A DNA stretch of 29,529 nt, from NCBI GenBank assembly GCA_964498065.1, contig CAZCFZ010000047.1, positions 1 to 29,529 on the forward strand, written 5' to 3'. Position 1 is the stretch's first letter. Each line of letters starts with the position of its first letter. Positions 22,915 to 29,529 of this stretch are shown here, piece after piece. The notes under the pieces are model-generated. The model worked only from the letters and a program-made list of their open reading frames with translations. It had not been told where the DNA came from and searched no databases. Origin of the DNA: FEN-1297 sp964498065 (lineage in GTDB: Bacteria > Bacteroidota > Ignavibacteria > Ignavibacteriales > Ignavibacteriaceae). The translations under genes and the position numbers were made by a program.

Positions 22915-22964
22915 AAAAAAAGACGGGAGCGCCCTCCACGGATTTCTCCGGAACTCCCGTCTTT
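22913..22964. terminator. strong, probably bidirectional structured terminator
   Basis: An 11-bp perfect stem AAAGACGGGAG (22919-22929) / CTCCCGTCTTT (22954-22964) encloses a 24-nt loop that itself contains CGGA-TTTC-TCCG. Read on the minus strand the inner hairpin is CGGA-GAAA-TCCG with a GNRA tetraloop, and nine T follow the outer stem. It is thus strongest for leftward transcripts, but it is also placed to end nagB. Confidence 0.8.
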
Positions 22965-23224
22965 AATATTACTTAATCCAATAAACAAAAGAACTTCAGT
23001 AATAATAACTCCTCAAATTGCATGCCCTTAATTGCAAAGTTAAAAATCAATAAAATAAAGATTTAAATCGGTTCAATGATTCTTTATCTGAGATAAGTGA
23101 ATAATTTTAATACAAAAATGAATTGTAAACAAATTAGCAGTTTAATGAGGTTATGTATTGCATATTATAAATCGGTAATTCTAATTGGATTGTAAAGTGT
23201 ACTAAAGAGTTTGAAGTAAAATTT
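22965..23224 (-). other. intergenic region with a possible short minus-strand transcript
   Basis: Between nagB and the M20 gene are 310 nt without a supported gene. On the minus strand, TAACTTTG (23035-23042) matches the -7 element TAnnTTTG of Bacteroidota promoters, although no -33 TTTG is correctly spaced. A 16-codon ATG frame (23023 to 22973, MQFEELLLLKFFCLLD) follows, and then the U9 terminator. This could be a ~115-nt small RNA or peptide gene, or simply the 3' trailer of the M20 gene. The rest (23050-23224) is A/T-rich, with nothing I can assign. Confidence 0.3.
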
Positions 23225-24337
23225 TTAATAAATAATTTTTTTTAAGATTTCCATGAATACTGATGTGCCAATTGAGATTACATCATCGTCGGGTAAAAAC
23301 CTTGGGTTATGAAGACCGTGATTTTCACCTGTAGAGGTACCCAGCCAAAACATAAAAGACGGATATTGATGGGAAATAAATCCGAAATCTTCCCCGGTCA
23401 TTTTATAACCGCAATCGATAAAATTAAACTTTGAGGATAGGACTGGTATTAATTGATTATATAAATTGTTATTAACGATTACTTCAGGGTAATTCGAACC
23501 TTGTTCGCAGTTGATTTTAACGCCAGTAATTTGCTGAATCCCTAAAGATTTTTCTACAACAGTTTTATAATAATTCAACACCTTTTGGCTGTTGAGTCCG
23601 CGCATGGTACCTTCAAGACGCGCGGTTCCCGGAATTATATTCCTAATTTCACCTGCAGAAATTTTCCCGATCCCGAAGACAAAGGGATCGGATATACTCT
23701 TCGGCATTTGGTCAACAGCATCAACAAATAACCTTAACGCATTAAAGGCATTTTTACCTTCAGTCGGAAAAGCAACGTGGGAGCTTACACCTTCAAAATC
23801 GATGTTGATCTCAAGAGAAGAAGCGAAGAGTACGCCTTTAGTGCTTGCTATTGTTCCTTTGGAGTAATCATCCGTAACATGCAGAGCAAAAGCATTTTCA
23901 ATTTGATAATTATTAAATATACCTGTTTTAAAAAACTCTAATGCTCCTCCCCCGCTTTCTTCCGCCGGCTGAAATAAGAATAAAATATTCTTTTGAATTT
24001 TTTCCTTTAGAACATTCTGTAAAAGATTGAAAAGAATTGCAGTATGAACATCATGCCCGCATGCATGCATAAAATCATTTTTCGATTTGAATTCTGCGTT
24101 GGTTTTTTCTTTGATAGGCAAAGCGTCGATGTCTGCTCTAAAAAGAGAGTAACTTTGATCTGTACATTTATATTCAACCAACAGCCCGGTTTTGTACGGT
24201 GTGTGGATTACGACTTTATCCGAGTTATCAAGTTTTTTTATTGAATCAATTAATAATTTTGTGGTTTCAATTTCATTGAATGATAGTTCGGGATTTTGAT
24301 GAAGTTTATGTCTTAATTCTGCAGCGTCGATTTTCAT
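23225..24337 (-). CDS. M20-family amidohydrolase, probable N-acetyl-diaminopimelate deacetylase
   Basis: This 370-residue zinc deacylase is of the M20D (hippurate hydrolase/IAA-amino-acid hydrolase) type. Expected metal and catalytic residues: Cys93 and His95 in HACGHDVH, Glu126-Glu127 in FQPAEESGGGA, His153 (ALHVTD) and a late His (GENHGLHNP). ADIDALPI (68-75) and the dimerisation motif SSHVAFP also fit. The family covers several N-acyl amino acids. I favour N-acetyl-LL-diaminopimelate because the gene is last in a cluster with dapH, which makes the N-acetyl intermediate, as B. subtilis dapH is next to its deacetylase gene. It starts with ATG 20 nt after the second aspartokinase. The downstream transcript may run to the terminator near 22964. 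Confidence 0.9.
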   Translation of the reverse strand: MKIDAAELRHKLHQNPELSFNEIETTKLLIDSIKKLDNSDKVVIHTPYKTGLLVEYKCTDQSYSLFRADIDALPIKEKTNAEFKSKNDFMHACGHDVHTAILFNLLQNVLKEKIQKNILFLFQPAEESGGGALEFFKTGIFNNYQIENAFALHVTDDYSKGTIASTKGVLFASSLEINIDFEGVSSHVAFPTEGKNAFNALRLFVDAVDQMPKSISDPFVFGIGKISAGEIRNIIPGTARLEGTMRGLNSQKVLNYYKTVVEKSLGIQQITGVKINCEQGSNYPEVIVNNNLYNQLIPVLSSKFNFIDCGYKMTGEDFGFISHQYPSFMFWLGTSTGENHGLHNPRFLPDDDVISIGTSVFMEILKKIIY

Positions 24338-24357
24338 CTCCGATTTTTTTTATGAAC

Positions 24358-25545
24358 TTATAATTCAAAAACATTCACCAGTGATTTAACGGCCTTTTCC
24401 TTATATTTTTCTTCAACGAGGCATGAAATTTTTATCTCAGAGGTTGTAACAAGTTTAACCGGTATTTTCTCAAGCGCCTTGAAATATTTTGAAGCTACAC
24501 CGCTGCTGGACTTCATACCTATTCCTACTATTGAGATTTTAGAGAAACCCGAATGAAATTTAACATTATATCCCTTCATATCCTTTAATATTTGAGTCAA
24601 CGCTTTTTCAACGTGAGATTTTTTCTCTTCAATAATAGTAAATGAAATATTCAACCCGGAGTTGCTTATTACAGAAATCATATCGACATTTAATCCTTCT
24701 TTAGCAACTTTCTCAAATATTTTTTGAACCAGGTTATAATCCAGCGGCAGATTTGAAAGAGTAACCTGAGTTTGATTATCCATTACACTTAGCCCGGAAA
24801 CTACCGGCTGTTCAATATTCTTTTTCATAACGTAACTTCCCTCCTCATCGGAAAATGTTGAACCGCAATAAATTGTTATTCCATATTTTTTAGCTATTTC
24901 CACCGACCTGCTGTGCAGTACTTTTGCCCCTAGGCTGGACATTTCCAGCATTTCATCATAAGTAATATATTTTAATTTTTTAGCATCAGGATGAAGCCTC
25001 GGATCGGTTGTAAAAATTCCAGCAACATCGCTGTAAATTTCGCATTTAGCATTTAACGCAGCTGCTAAAGCAACGGCGGAAGTATCCGATCCGCCTCTGC
25101 CCAAGGTTGTAATCTCTCCTTCTTCGGTAATCCCCTGGAAACCGGTTACAATTATAGCGTCATTTTCTTTCAGCAGGTTTTTAATATTTTTTGTTTTAAG
25201 ATTTTTAATTCTAGCCTGTGTAAATTCTCCGGTTGTCATTATCCCGGCCTGGAACGCATTGAGGGATTTACAATTAAATCCCAAATCATTTAATGCAATA
25301 GATAAAAGAGACGCGGAAACCTGTTCGCCTGTTGTTAAAAGCATATCCATTTCGCGCGGAACCGGTTCTTCCGTAATTTCATTTGCGAGCTTAATAAGAT
25401 TATCGGTAGTTTTACCCATTGCCGACACAACTACCAAAAGCTTTATACCTTCGTTAATTTTTCCTTCTATTTTTTTTGCTATGCGTTTTATCTTTTCAAT
25501 TTCCGCAACAGACGAACCTCCGTACTTTTGAACTATTATTTTCAT
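24358..25545 (-). CDS. lysC: aspartate kinase, canonical ACT domains (distal copy)
   Basis: This 395-residue monofunctional aspartokinase phosphorylates aspartate, the entry to lysine, DAP, threonine and methionine. The kinase part has VQKYGGSSVAEIEKI (5-19), LLTTGEQVSASLL, TTLGRGGSDTSAVALAAAL, IYSDVAGIFTTDPR and SLGAKVLHSRSVEIA. The two C-terminal ACT domains look normal: the first has TQVTLSNLPLD and LNVDMISVISNSGLNISFTI, the second has ISIVGIGMKSSSGVASKYFKAL and TSEIKISCLVEE. It should therefore bind an amino-acid inhibitor (lysine and/or threonine; not decidable by eye). It starts with ATG 31 nt after the other aspartokinase gene and is followed by the M20 gene. Confidence 0.95.
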   Translation of the reverse strand: MKIIVQKYGGSSVAEIEKIKRIAKKIEGKINEGIKLLVVVSAMGKTTDNLIKLANEITEEPVPREMDMLLTTGEQVSASLLSIALNDLGFNCKSLNAFQAGIMTTGEFTQARIKNLKTKNIKNLLKENDAIIVTGFQGITEEGEITTLGRGGSDTSAVALAAALNAKCEIYSDVAGIFTTDPRLHPDAKKLKYITYDEMLEMSSLGAKVLHSRSVEIAKKYGITIYCGSTFSDEEGSYVMKKNIEQPVVSGLSVMDNQTQVTLSNLPLDYNLVQKIFEKVAKEGLNVDMISVISNSGLNISFTIIEEKKSHVEKALTQILKDMKGYNVKFHSGFSKISIVGIGMKSSSGVASKYFKALEKIPVKLVTTSEIKISCLVEEKYKEKAVKSLVNVFEL

Positions 25546-25576
25546 ATTTCCGATTCTTTTAGAGTTTAATTATAAA

Positions 25577-26779
25577 TTATGATTGTTCAATCCATCTTTT
25601 ATGACAAATTTTTACCGCTTCTTTAATTTTTTGTCTATCCATCAATAAAGATATTCTGAATGATGTGGTTGAAATACCCTTTACATCAATTTCGTTGTTT
25701 TTTAAAAGCTTTATTGTTTCCGTTAAAATTGAGTTGTCGTTATTAATTCCTTCACCTATTACTGAAACAGTGCCAAAATTCAAATAAAAGTTTATATTGT
25801 TTTTAAATTTATCATTAAGCTCTTTTTGTATTAAAGATAAATTATGAATATTCTGATAAGAAATAACAAAAGAAGCTTTAATAGAATTTTCTTCTTCAAA
25901 ATAGTTCAGCTCTTTTATTTTGATTTGATTACTGTCAAGATAATCGAATAATAAATCCAAATCATCTTTTAATTTTTCCGTGCAAAAGCTTACTCTTGCA
26001 ACATCCTTTTCGTATACTATCGAAGAAACACCTTTATGAATACCGGCAGGCAGCTTTCTAATAATCGTTTCTTTACCTTGTGAAAAAGTACTACGGGCAT
26101 AAATTGCTATATTAGCATTCTTAGCAAATTGAACTGCCTGCGAGTTCAGCACTTTAGCGCCTGCTTCACTCATTTCCTGCATTTGTTCATAAGAGAGCTC
26201 GGGCAGATGTTTTGCTTCTTTAATCATCGAGGGATCAGCAGTATACACACCGTCAACATCGCTATAAATTTCGCATCGTTCGGCTTCAAGTGCTGCAGCT
26301 AAGGCAATGGCAGTTGTATCGGATCCGCCTCTTCCCAAAGTTGTAATATCTCTTTTATAACTTACACCTTGAAATCCGCCGATTACAACAACTTTTCCAT
26401 TATCAAGTTCATCAATAACTCTAAACGGTCTAACTTCAATTACTCTTGCATCGTTATGTCTATCGTTGGTAATAATTCCTGCTTGAGAACCTGTTAATGA
26501 AACAGAATCAATACCTAGATTATTTAATGCAATACACAGTAAAGACATGGTAATTCTCTCGCCCGTACTAAGCAGCATATCTATTTCGCGCTTAGGAGGA
26601 TCATTGGAGATCATTTTAGCGGTTTCAATTAATGAATCAGTTGTTTTGCCCATTGCAGAGACAACTACAGCAACGGCGTAACCGGATTCTTTTACCGAGG
26701 CTATTGCAGCCGCAACTTTTTTAATTTTTTCAATATCGGCAATACTGCTTCCGCCATATTTTAGTACAATAACAGGCAT
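25577..26779 (-). CDS. lysC: aspartate kinase with diverged regulatory domains (proximal copy)
   Basis: This 400-residue paralogue of the next gene has a complete kinase domain: VLKYGGSSIADIEKI (5-19), LLSTGERITMSLL, TTLGRGGSDTTAIALAAAL, IYSDVDGVYTADPS and AGAKVLNSQAVQFA. The C-terminal half differs. The first ACT region (DVARVSFCTEKLKDDLDLLFDYL, then a lysine/glutamate-rich strand) lacks the usual VDMI...G.NISFT pattern. The second keeps TVSVIGEGINNDNSILTETI and GISTTSFRISLL. The kinase should be active but may answer to a different effector or be insensitive. It lies 12 nt after dapH and 31 nt before the second aspartokinase, so both are probably made from one message. Confidence 0.93.
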   Translation of the reverse strand: MPVIVLKYGGSSIADIEKIKKVAAAIASVKESGYAVAVVVSAMGKTTDSLIETAKMISNDPPKREIDMLLSTGERITMSLLCIALNNLGIDSVSLTGSQAGIITNDRHNDARVIEVRPFRVIDELDNGKVVVIGGFQGVSYKRDITTLGRGGSDTTAIALAAALEAERCEIYSDVDGVYTADPSMIKEAKHLPELSYEQMQEMSEAGAKVLNSQAVQFAKNANIAIYARSTFSQGKETIIRKLPAGIHKGVSSIVYEKDVARVSFCTEKLKDDLDLLFDYLDSNQIKIKELNYFEEENSIKASFVISYQNIHNLSLIQKELNDKFKNNINFYLNFGTVSVIGEGINNDNSILTETIKLLKNNEIDVKGISTTSFRISLLMDRQKIKEAVKICHKRWIEQS

Positions 26780-26791
26780 TTATAAATATGA

Positions 26792-27490
26792 TTATAATTT
26801 TCTCAATTCGTTCATAAGCTGAGTCTTACTTTTAGTTTTTTCATCAACTTTTTTAACAGGTTTTGCAGGAACTCCTATCATTACCATATAAGGCTCAACA
26901 TCTTTTACAACTATGGAACCGGCAGCAATTACCGCGCCCTTCCCTACTTTTACTCCTTCGAGTACCACCGCATTTGCTCCTATTAAAACATCATCGCCGA
27001 TAATAACCGGTTCGGCACTTGGCGGTTCAACAACTCCTGCCAATACAGTTCCTGCTCCGATATGACAATTCTTTCCGACTATTGCCCTTCCTCCGACAAC
27101 AACATTCATGTCAATCATGGTTCTTTCACCTATTACCGCACCAATATTTAATACAGCCCCCATCATTATAACGCAATTATCACCAATCTCAACCAAATCC
27201 CTTATTATCGCGCCCGGTTCAATCCTAGCGTTATATTTAGTAAGATCGGCTAGCGGAATCGCTGAGTTTCTTCTGTCGTTTTCCAGCTTATATTTTTTAA
27301 TATGGATTTTGTTTTCATCGTAGAATTTTAAAAATTCATTGTGTTCACAGAACAAAACTCCGAATTGATTTGTGCCGAAGAAATCAAGATCATTAAAATT
27401 AATTTTATTTAAGTCTCCTTGAAGGAATATCCGTACCGGTGTTTTCTTAACCGAGTTGGATATGTAATTTATAATTTCGTATGAATCCAT
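26792..27490 (-). CDS. dapH: 2,3,4,5-tetrahydrodipicolinate N-acetyltransferase
   Basis: DapH acetylates tetrahydrodipicolinate with acetyl-CoA, committing the pathway to the N-acetyl branch toward meso-diaminopimelate and lysine. At 232 residues it has the size of B. subtilis DapH (236), and the pattern is the same. An N-terminal alpha/beta domain (SYEIINYISNSVKKTPVRIF) is followed by NDRRNSAIPLADL and RIEPGAIIRDLVEIGDNCVI. A left-handed beta-helix of hexapeptide repeats follows (IDMNVVVGGRAIVGKNCHIG, AGVVEPPSAEPVIIGDDV, GANAVVLEGVKVGKGAVI). The tail is DEKTKSKTQLMNELRKL. It lies 41 nt after dapB and 12 nt before the first aspartokinase. Confidence 0.95.
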   Translation of the reverse strand: MDSYEIINYISNSVKKTPVRIFLQGDLNKINFNDLDFFGTNQFGVLFCEHNEFLKFYDENKIHIKKYKLENDRRNSAIPLADLTKYNARIEPGAIIRDLVEIGDNCVIMMGAVLNIGAVIGERTMIDMNVVVGGRAIVGKNCHIGAGTVLAGVVEPPSAEPVIIGDDVLIGANAVVLEGVKVGKGAVIAAGSIVVKDVEPYMVMIGVPAKPVKKVDEKTKSKTQLMNELRKL

Positions 27491-27531
27491 ATATCACCTA
27501 AATTAAATAGAATTTAATATTTTTGAAAAAA

Positions 27532-28194
27532 TTATTTAGGGAAAACCACATCAGTAAAAGAATAAAGTCCGTTTTTTTTATCAAGAATAAATTCTGCAGA
27601 TTTTAATATTCCCTCGGCAAATGTTCGTCTGGAAGTGGCACTATGAGTAATTGAAAGAATTTCACCAAGACCGCCGAAGCTTACCGTATGATCGCCGGCG
27701 ACGTTTCCAAGTCTAAGTGATGAAATATTTACATCCGGTTTGTTCAATTTATCTTTTATCATTTTAGCCGTACCGGAAGGTTTATCTTTTTTAAATCTGT
27801 GATGAGTCTCTGTAATTTCGACGTCCCAATCTTTCAATTTTTCATTCGCTAATTCCATCATCTTCAGCATAACCTGTATGCCTAAAGAATAATTATAACT
27901 TTGCACCACCGGAACTTTGACGGATAATTTTTTCATTTCATCAAAATGATTTTGCTTTAATCCGGTTGTAGCTACAATTATCCCCGAATTGAAAGTATTT
28001 GCATAAGTTGTAGTTAGAGAAAAAACTTCAGGCAAAGAACAATCGATAAGAAGTTCCGGTACATCATCTTTTTTTTCGCCGTCAATATCATATTGAAATA
28101 CAAGATTGTGGCCGTCTTCTTCAAAAACTTTTTTAACTTCGCTGCCAAGTCTGCCTGACGAGCCGATTAAACCGTATTTAATTTTTTTATCCAT
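27532..28194 (-). CDS. dapB: 4-hydroxy-tetrahydrodipicolinate reductase (short form)
   Basis: DapB reduces the DapA product with NAD(P)H. The N-terminal dinucleotide site is YGLIGSSGRLGSEV (GxxGRxG). Next come LLIDCSLPEV, the VATTGL turn, QSYNYSLGIQVM and the active-site block ETHHRFKKDKPSGTA, with the catalytic His pair, Lys and Ser-Gly-Thr. The C-terminus has GGLGEILSITHSATSRRTFAEG. At 220 residues it is shorter than E. coli DapB (273): the segment after the first strand is condensed, as in some Thermotogales and Firmicutes forms. The gap to dapA upstream is 138 nt, larger than elsewhere in the cluster, so an extra promoter there is possible, but I see no convincing pair of boxes. Confidence 0.95.
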   Translation of the reverse strand: MDKKIKYGLIGSSGRLGSEVKKVFEEDGHNLVFQYDIDGEKKDDVPELLIDCSLPEVFSLTTTYANTFNSGIIVATTGLKQNHFDEMKKLSVKVPVVQSYNYSLGIQVMLKMMELANEKLKDWDVEITETHHRFKKDKPSGTAKMIKDKLNKPDVNISSLRLGNVAGDHTVSFGGLGEILSITHSATSRRTFAEGILKSAEFILDKKNGLYSFTDVVFPK

Positions 28195-28332
28195 TTTATC
28201 AAGGAAATATTAATAATGATTTCATGTTACGCAATTACTTTATACTCTTGCTTTAAATCTTACTTGATCCTTAACCGGATTTAGAAGAGATTATAATTTA
28301 GATTATGACCATGTGTAAGGTGACTTATAATT

Positions 28333-29205
28333 TTATTTTAAAGTCTCTATTGCTTCATCCAATATTTTTTCCGTTTTCTTTGAAACCGGCGCCAATGGAA
28401 GTCTTAAAATATTTTCGCATAATCCCAATTTACTCATAACATACTTAATCGGCATCGGACTGGTTTCTACGAATAATGCATTCATAATGCTTAAATACTG
28501 ATTCTGGTAATTTCTCGCGGATGTTAAGTCATTTTTTAATAAAGCATCCGTCAATTTTTTAAGATGTTTTGGAAATGCATTTGAAAATACCGAAATAACT
28601 CCCACACCGCCTAAAGCTATGAGTGAAAAAGCCTGATCATCATTCCCGGAATAAACCGAAAAATTTTCAGGCTTTTGAGAAATTAAACGTGCAATTTGAG
28701 AAATATTTCCGCTCGCTTCTTTTATCGCAACAACATTTCTGCATTCATCATGAATTTTGAGTGCAGTTTCAGGCAGGACATTCATTCCGGTTCTGGAAGG
28801 GACATTGTATAGCATAATAGGGAGAGTAGTTCTTTCCGAAATATATTTATAATGAGTGACAAGACTTTCTTGAGTCCCTTTATTGTAATAAGGATTTACA
28901 ATAAGCAGACCGTTTGCATTTAGTTTTTCCGCTATTTTGTTAAGTTCGACAACAGTTTTGGTATTATTTGTTCCGGTGCCGACAATTATTTCGGCTTTCC
29001 CGTTTACTGTCTCCAAAACAGTCGAAATGATTTTTTCTCTTTCATTTAAATCAATTACAGGAGATTCGCCGGTTGTTCCCAAAACAACAATAGCATCTAT
29101 GCCACCTGCTATTTGGTGAAGACAAATCTTTTTTAACGCGTTATAATCAACATTATAGTCTTTATCAAAAGGCGTTATAAGTGCGGTACCTACTCCTTTA
29201 AACAT
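28333..29205 (-). CDS. dapA: 4-hydroxy-tetrahydrodipicolinate synthase
   Basis: DapA condenses pyruvate with aspartate semialdehyde in the first committed step of DAP and lysine synthesis. This is a 290-residue TIM barrel. Numbering from the chosen ATG, Thr44-Thr45 lie in LGTTGES, the tyrosine in NPYYNKG is near 107, Tyr133 and Arg138 are in LYNVPSRTG, and the Schiff-base Lys162 is in AIKEASGN. All agree with E. coli DapA (Thr44, Thr45, Tyr107, Tyr133, Arg138, Lys161). I chose ATG 29205 because GAGGT lies 6 nt upstream; a TTG at 29217 would overlap that site. It is first in dapA-dapB-dapH-lysC-lysC-M20. asd, the aminotransferase, dapF and lysA are not in the window. Confidence 0.96.
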   Translation of the reverse strand: MFKGVGTALITPFDKDYNVDYNALKKICLHQIAGGIDAIVVLGTTGESPVIDLNEREKIISTVLETVNGKAEIIVGTGTNNTKTVVELNKIAEKLNANGLLIVNPYYNKGTQESLVTHYKYISERTTLPIMLYNVPSRTGMNVLPETALKIHDECRNVVAIKEASGNISQIARLISQKPENFSVYSGNDDQAFSLIALGGVGVISVFSNAFPKHLKKLTDALLKNDLTSARNYQNQYLSIMNALFVETSPMPIKYVMSKLGLCENILRLPLAPVSKKTEKILDEAIETLK

Positions 29206-29357
29206 TTCAAACCTCAATTATATTTAGAATACCCGAAATAAATATATTAGTACGGATATTGCTATTTCTTAAATAATTTAAAAACTGAAAATATTACTCC
29301 GAACATTTTAAAAAATATTATTTGATAAACTTAAATTATCAAATTTACAAATGATAC

Positions 29358-29387
29358 TAAAGAAATTTGCAAAAAATAATTTCTTTA
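29358..29387. repeat. 10-bp inverted repeat upstream of dapA
   Basis: TAAAGAAATT (29358-29367) and AATTTCTTTA (29378-29387) are perfect complements separated by 10 nt. It lies about 150-180 nt upstream of dapA. It is too A/T-rich for a stable terminator; an operator is possible. Confidence 0.5.
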
Positions 29388-29451
29388 ATAGCAAAATGCA
29401 ATAAGCAAAAAATAAATACTATTTATGTTTTTTTGTCCAAAACGATAAAAT

Positions 29452-29493
29452 AAAAAGGCACTTTTCCTACAAAATAAATATGTAGGAAGTGTC
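29452..29493 (-). terminator. intrinsic terminator of an off-window leftward gene
   Basis: Read on the minus strand, an 8-bp core stem (TGTAGGAA/TTCCTACA) is extended by about 5 outer pairs across a 2-nt bulge (GACAC/GTGCC with one G-T pair), with an A/T loop. CCTTTTTATTTTAT follows. This insulates the dap cluster from the next gene to the right, which should lie on the minus strand. Confidence 0.7.
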
Positions 29494-29529
29494 ATTATTT
29501 TACAGAATATGTAATAGTATTTAATCTAA

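Larger units (their letters stand above)
29206..29529. other. non-coding region upstream of dapA to window end
   Basis: These 324 nt hold no supported gene. From left to right they contain the dapA ribosome binding site, very A/T-rich DNA that should carry the dap promoter (a TAAATTTG word on the minus strand at 29340-29347 is one weak candidate), a 10-bp inverted repeat at 29358-29387, and a terminator for a leftward gene beyond the window. I see no lysine riboswitch. Confidence 0.6.

Noticed and set aside
29206..29529. Lysine riboswitch or T-box leader ahead of dapA
   Set aside because: The region is almost pure A/T on the dapA strand; none of the conserved G-rich lysine-riboswitch or T-box words are present.
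1..29529. CRISPR array, rRNA operon, insertion sequence or prophage
   Set aside because: No regularly spaced repeats, rRNA-like sequence, transposase, integrase or phage structural gene was recognised on either strand.

Overview
The window is low-G+C DNA (about one third G+C by eye) with dense, mostly minus-strand genes. Its gene families and linkages point to the Bacteroidota/Chlorobi side of the FCB group, most likely an Ignavibacteria-type organism: parA-parB-DUF5683, folP next to cdaA, a kinase-less PASTA membrane protein, and a short Ppx/GppA. This placement is inferred from gene content, not from phylogeny. Several genes have clear GAGG/GGAGG ribosome binding sites. A run of exactly 100 N at 21020-21119 shows that this is a scaffolded draft assembly, possibly a metagenome bin.

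Layout, left to right. (1) 1-2500, minus strand: tRNA-Pro(GGG), a MerR-type regulator, and a compact unit of membrane protein, 90-residue unknown, aroQ and HAD phosphatase. (2) 2528-3472: plus-strand Ppx/GppA phosphatase, whose end overlaps nadB. (3) 9161 down to 3447: a six-gene unit parA-parB-DUF5683-Yip1-argD-like-nadB with overlapping or nearly touching ends. (4) 13131 down to 9319: a five-gene unit folP-cdaA-glycosyltransferase-CHAD-metallohydrolase. (5) 15886 down to 13276: PASTA protein-rpe-nagA, ending in a good intrinsic terminator. (6) 16125-17624: a plus-strand POT peptide transporter with a sigma70-like promoter and its own terminator.

(7) 17690-20430 is the accessory part. It holds an ImmA/IrrE-type zinc metallopeptidase gene that overlaps a PIN-domain gene split by a frameshift at a nine-A run. 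Next to it is a small glyoxalase/VOC gene with much higher G+C than its neighbours, lying between two identical 19-nt direct repeats. (8) 20436-22914, plus strand: rqcH (NFACT protein, interrupted by the assembly gap) and nagB, followed by a strongly structured terminator. (9) 29205 down to 23225: a lysine/diaminopimelate cluster dapA-dapB-dapH-lysC-lysC-M20 deacylase.

The genes cover aspartate-family amino acid and cell-wall precursor synthesis by the N-acetyl branch, amino-sugar catabolism (nagA and nagB, separated), NAD synthesis from aspartate, folate synthesis, c-di-AMP signalling, chromosome segregation and ribosome quality control. The observations most worth a second look are the split PIN/ImmA locus, the repeat-bounded foreign glyoxalase segment, the tandem aspartokinases with unequal ACT domains, and the folded element between nagB and the M20 gene.
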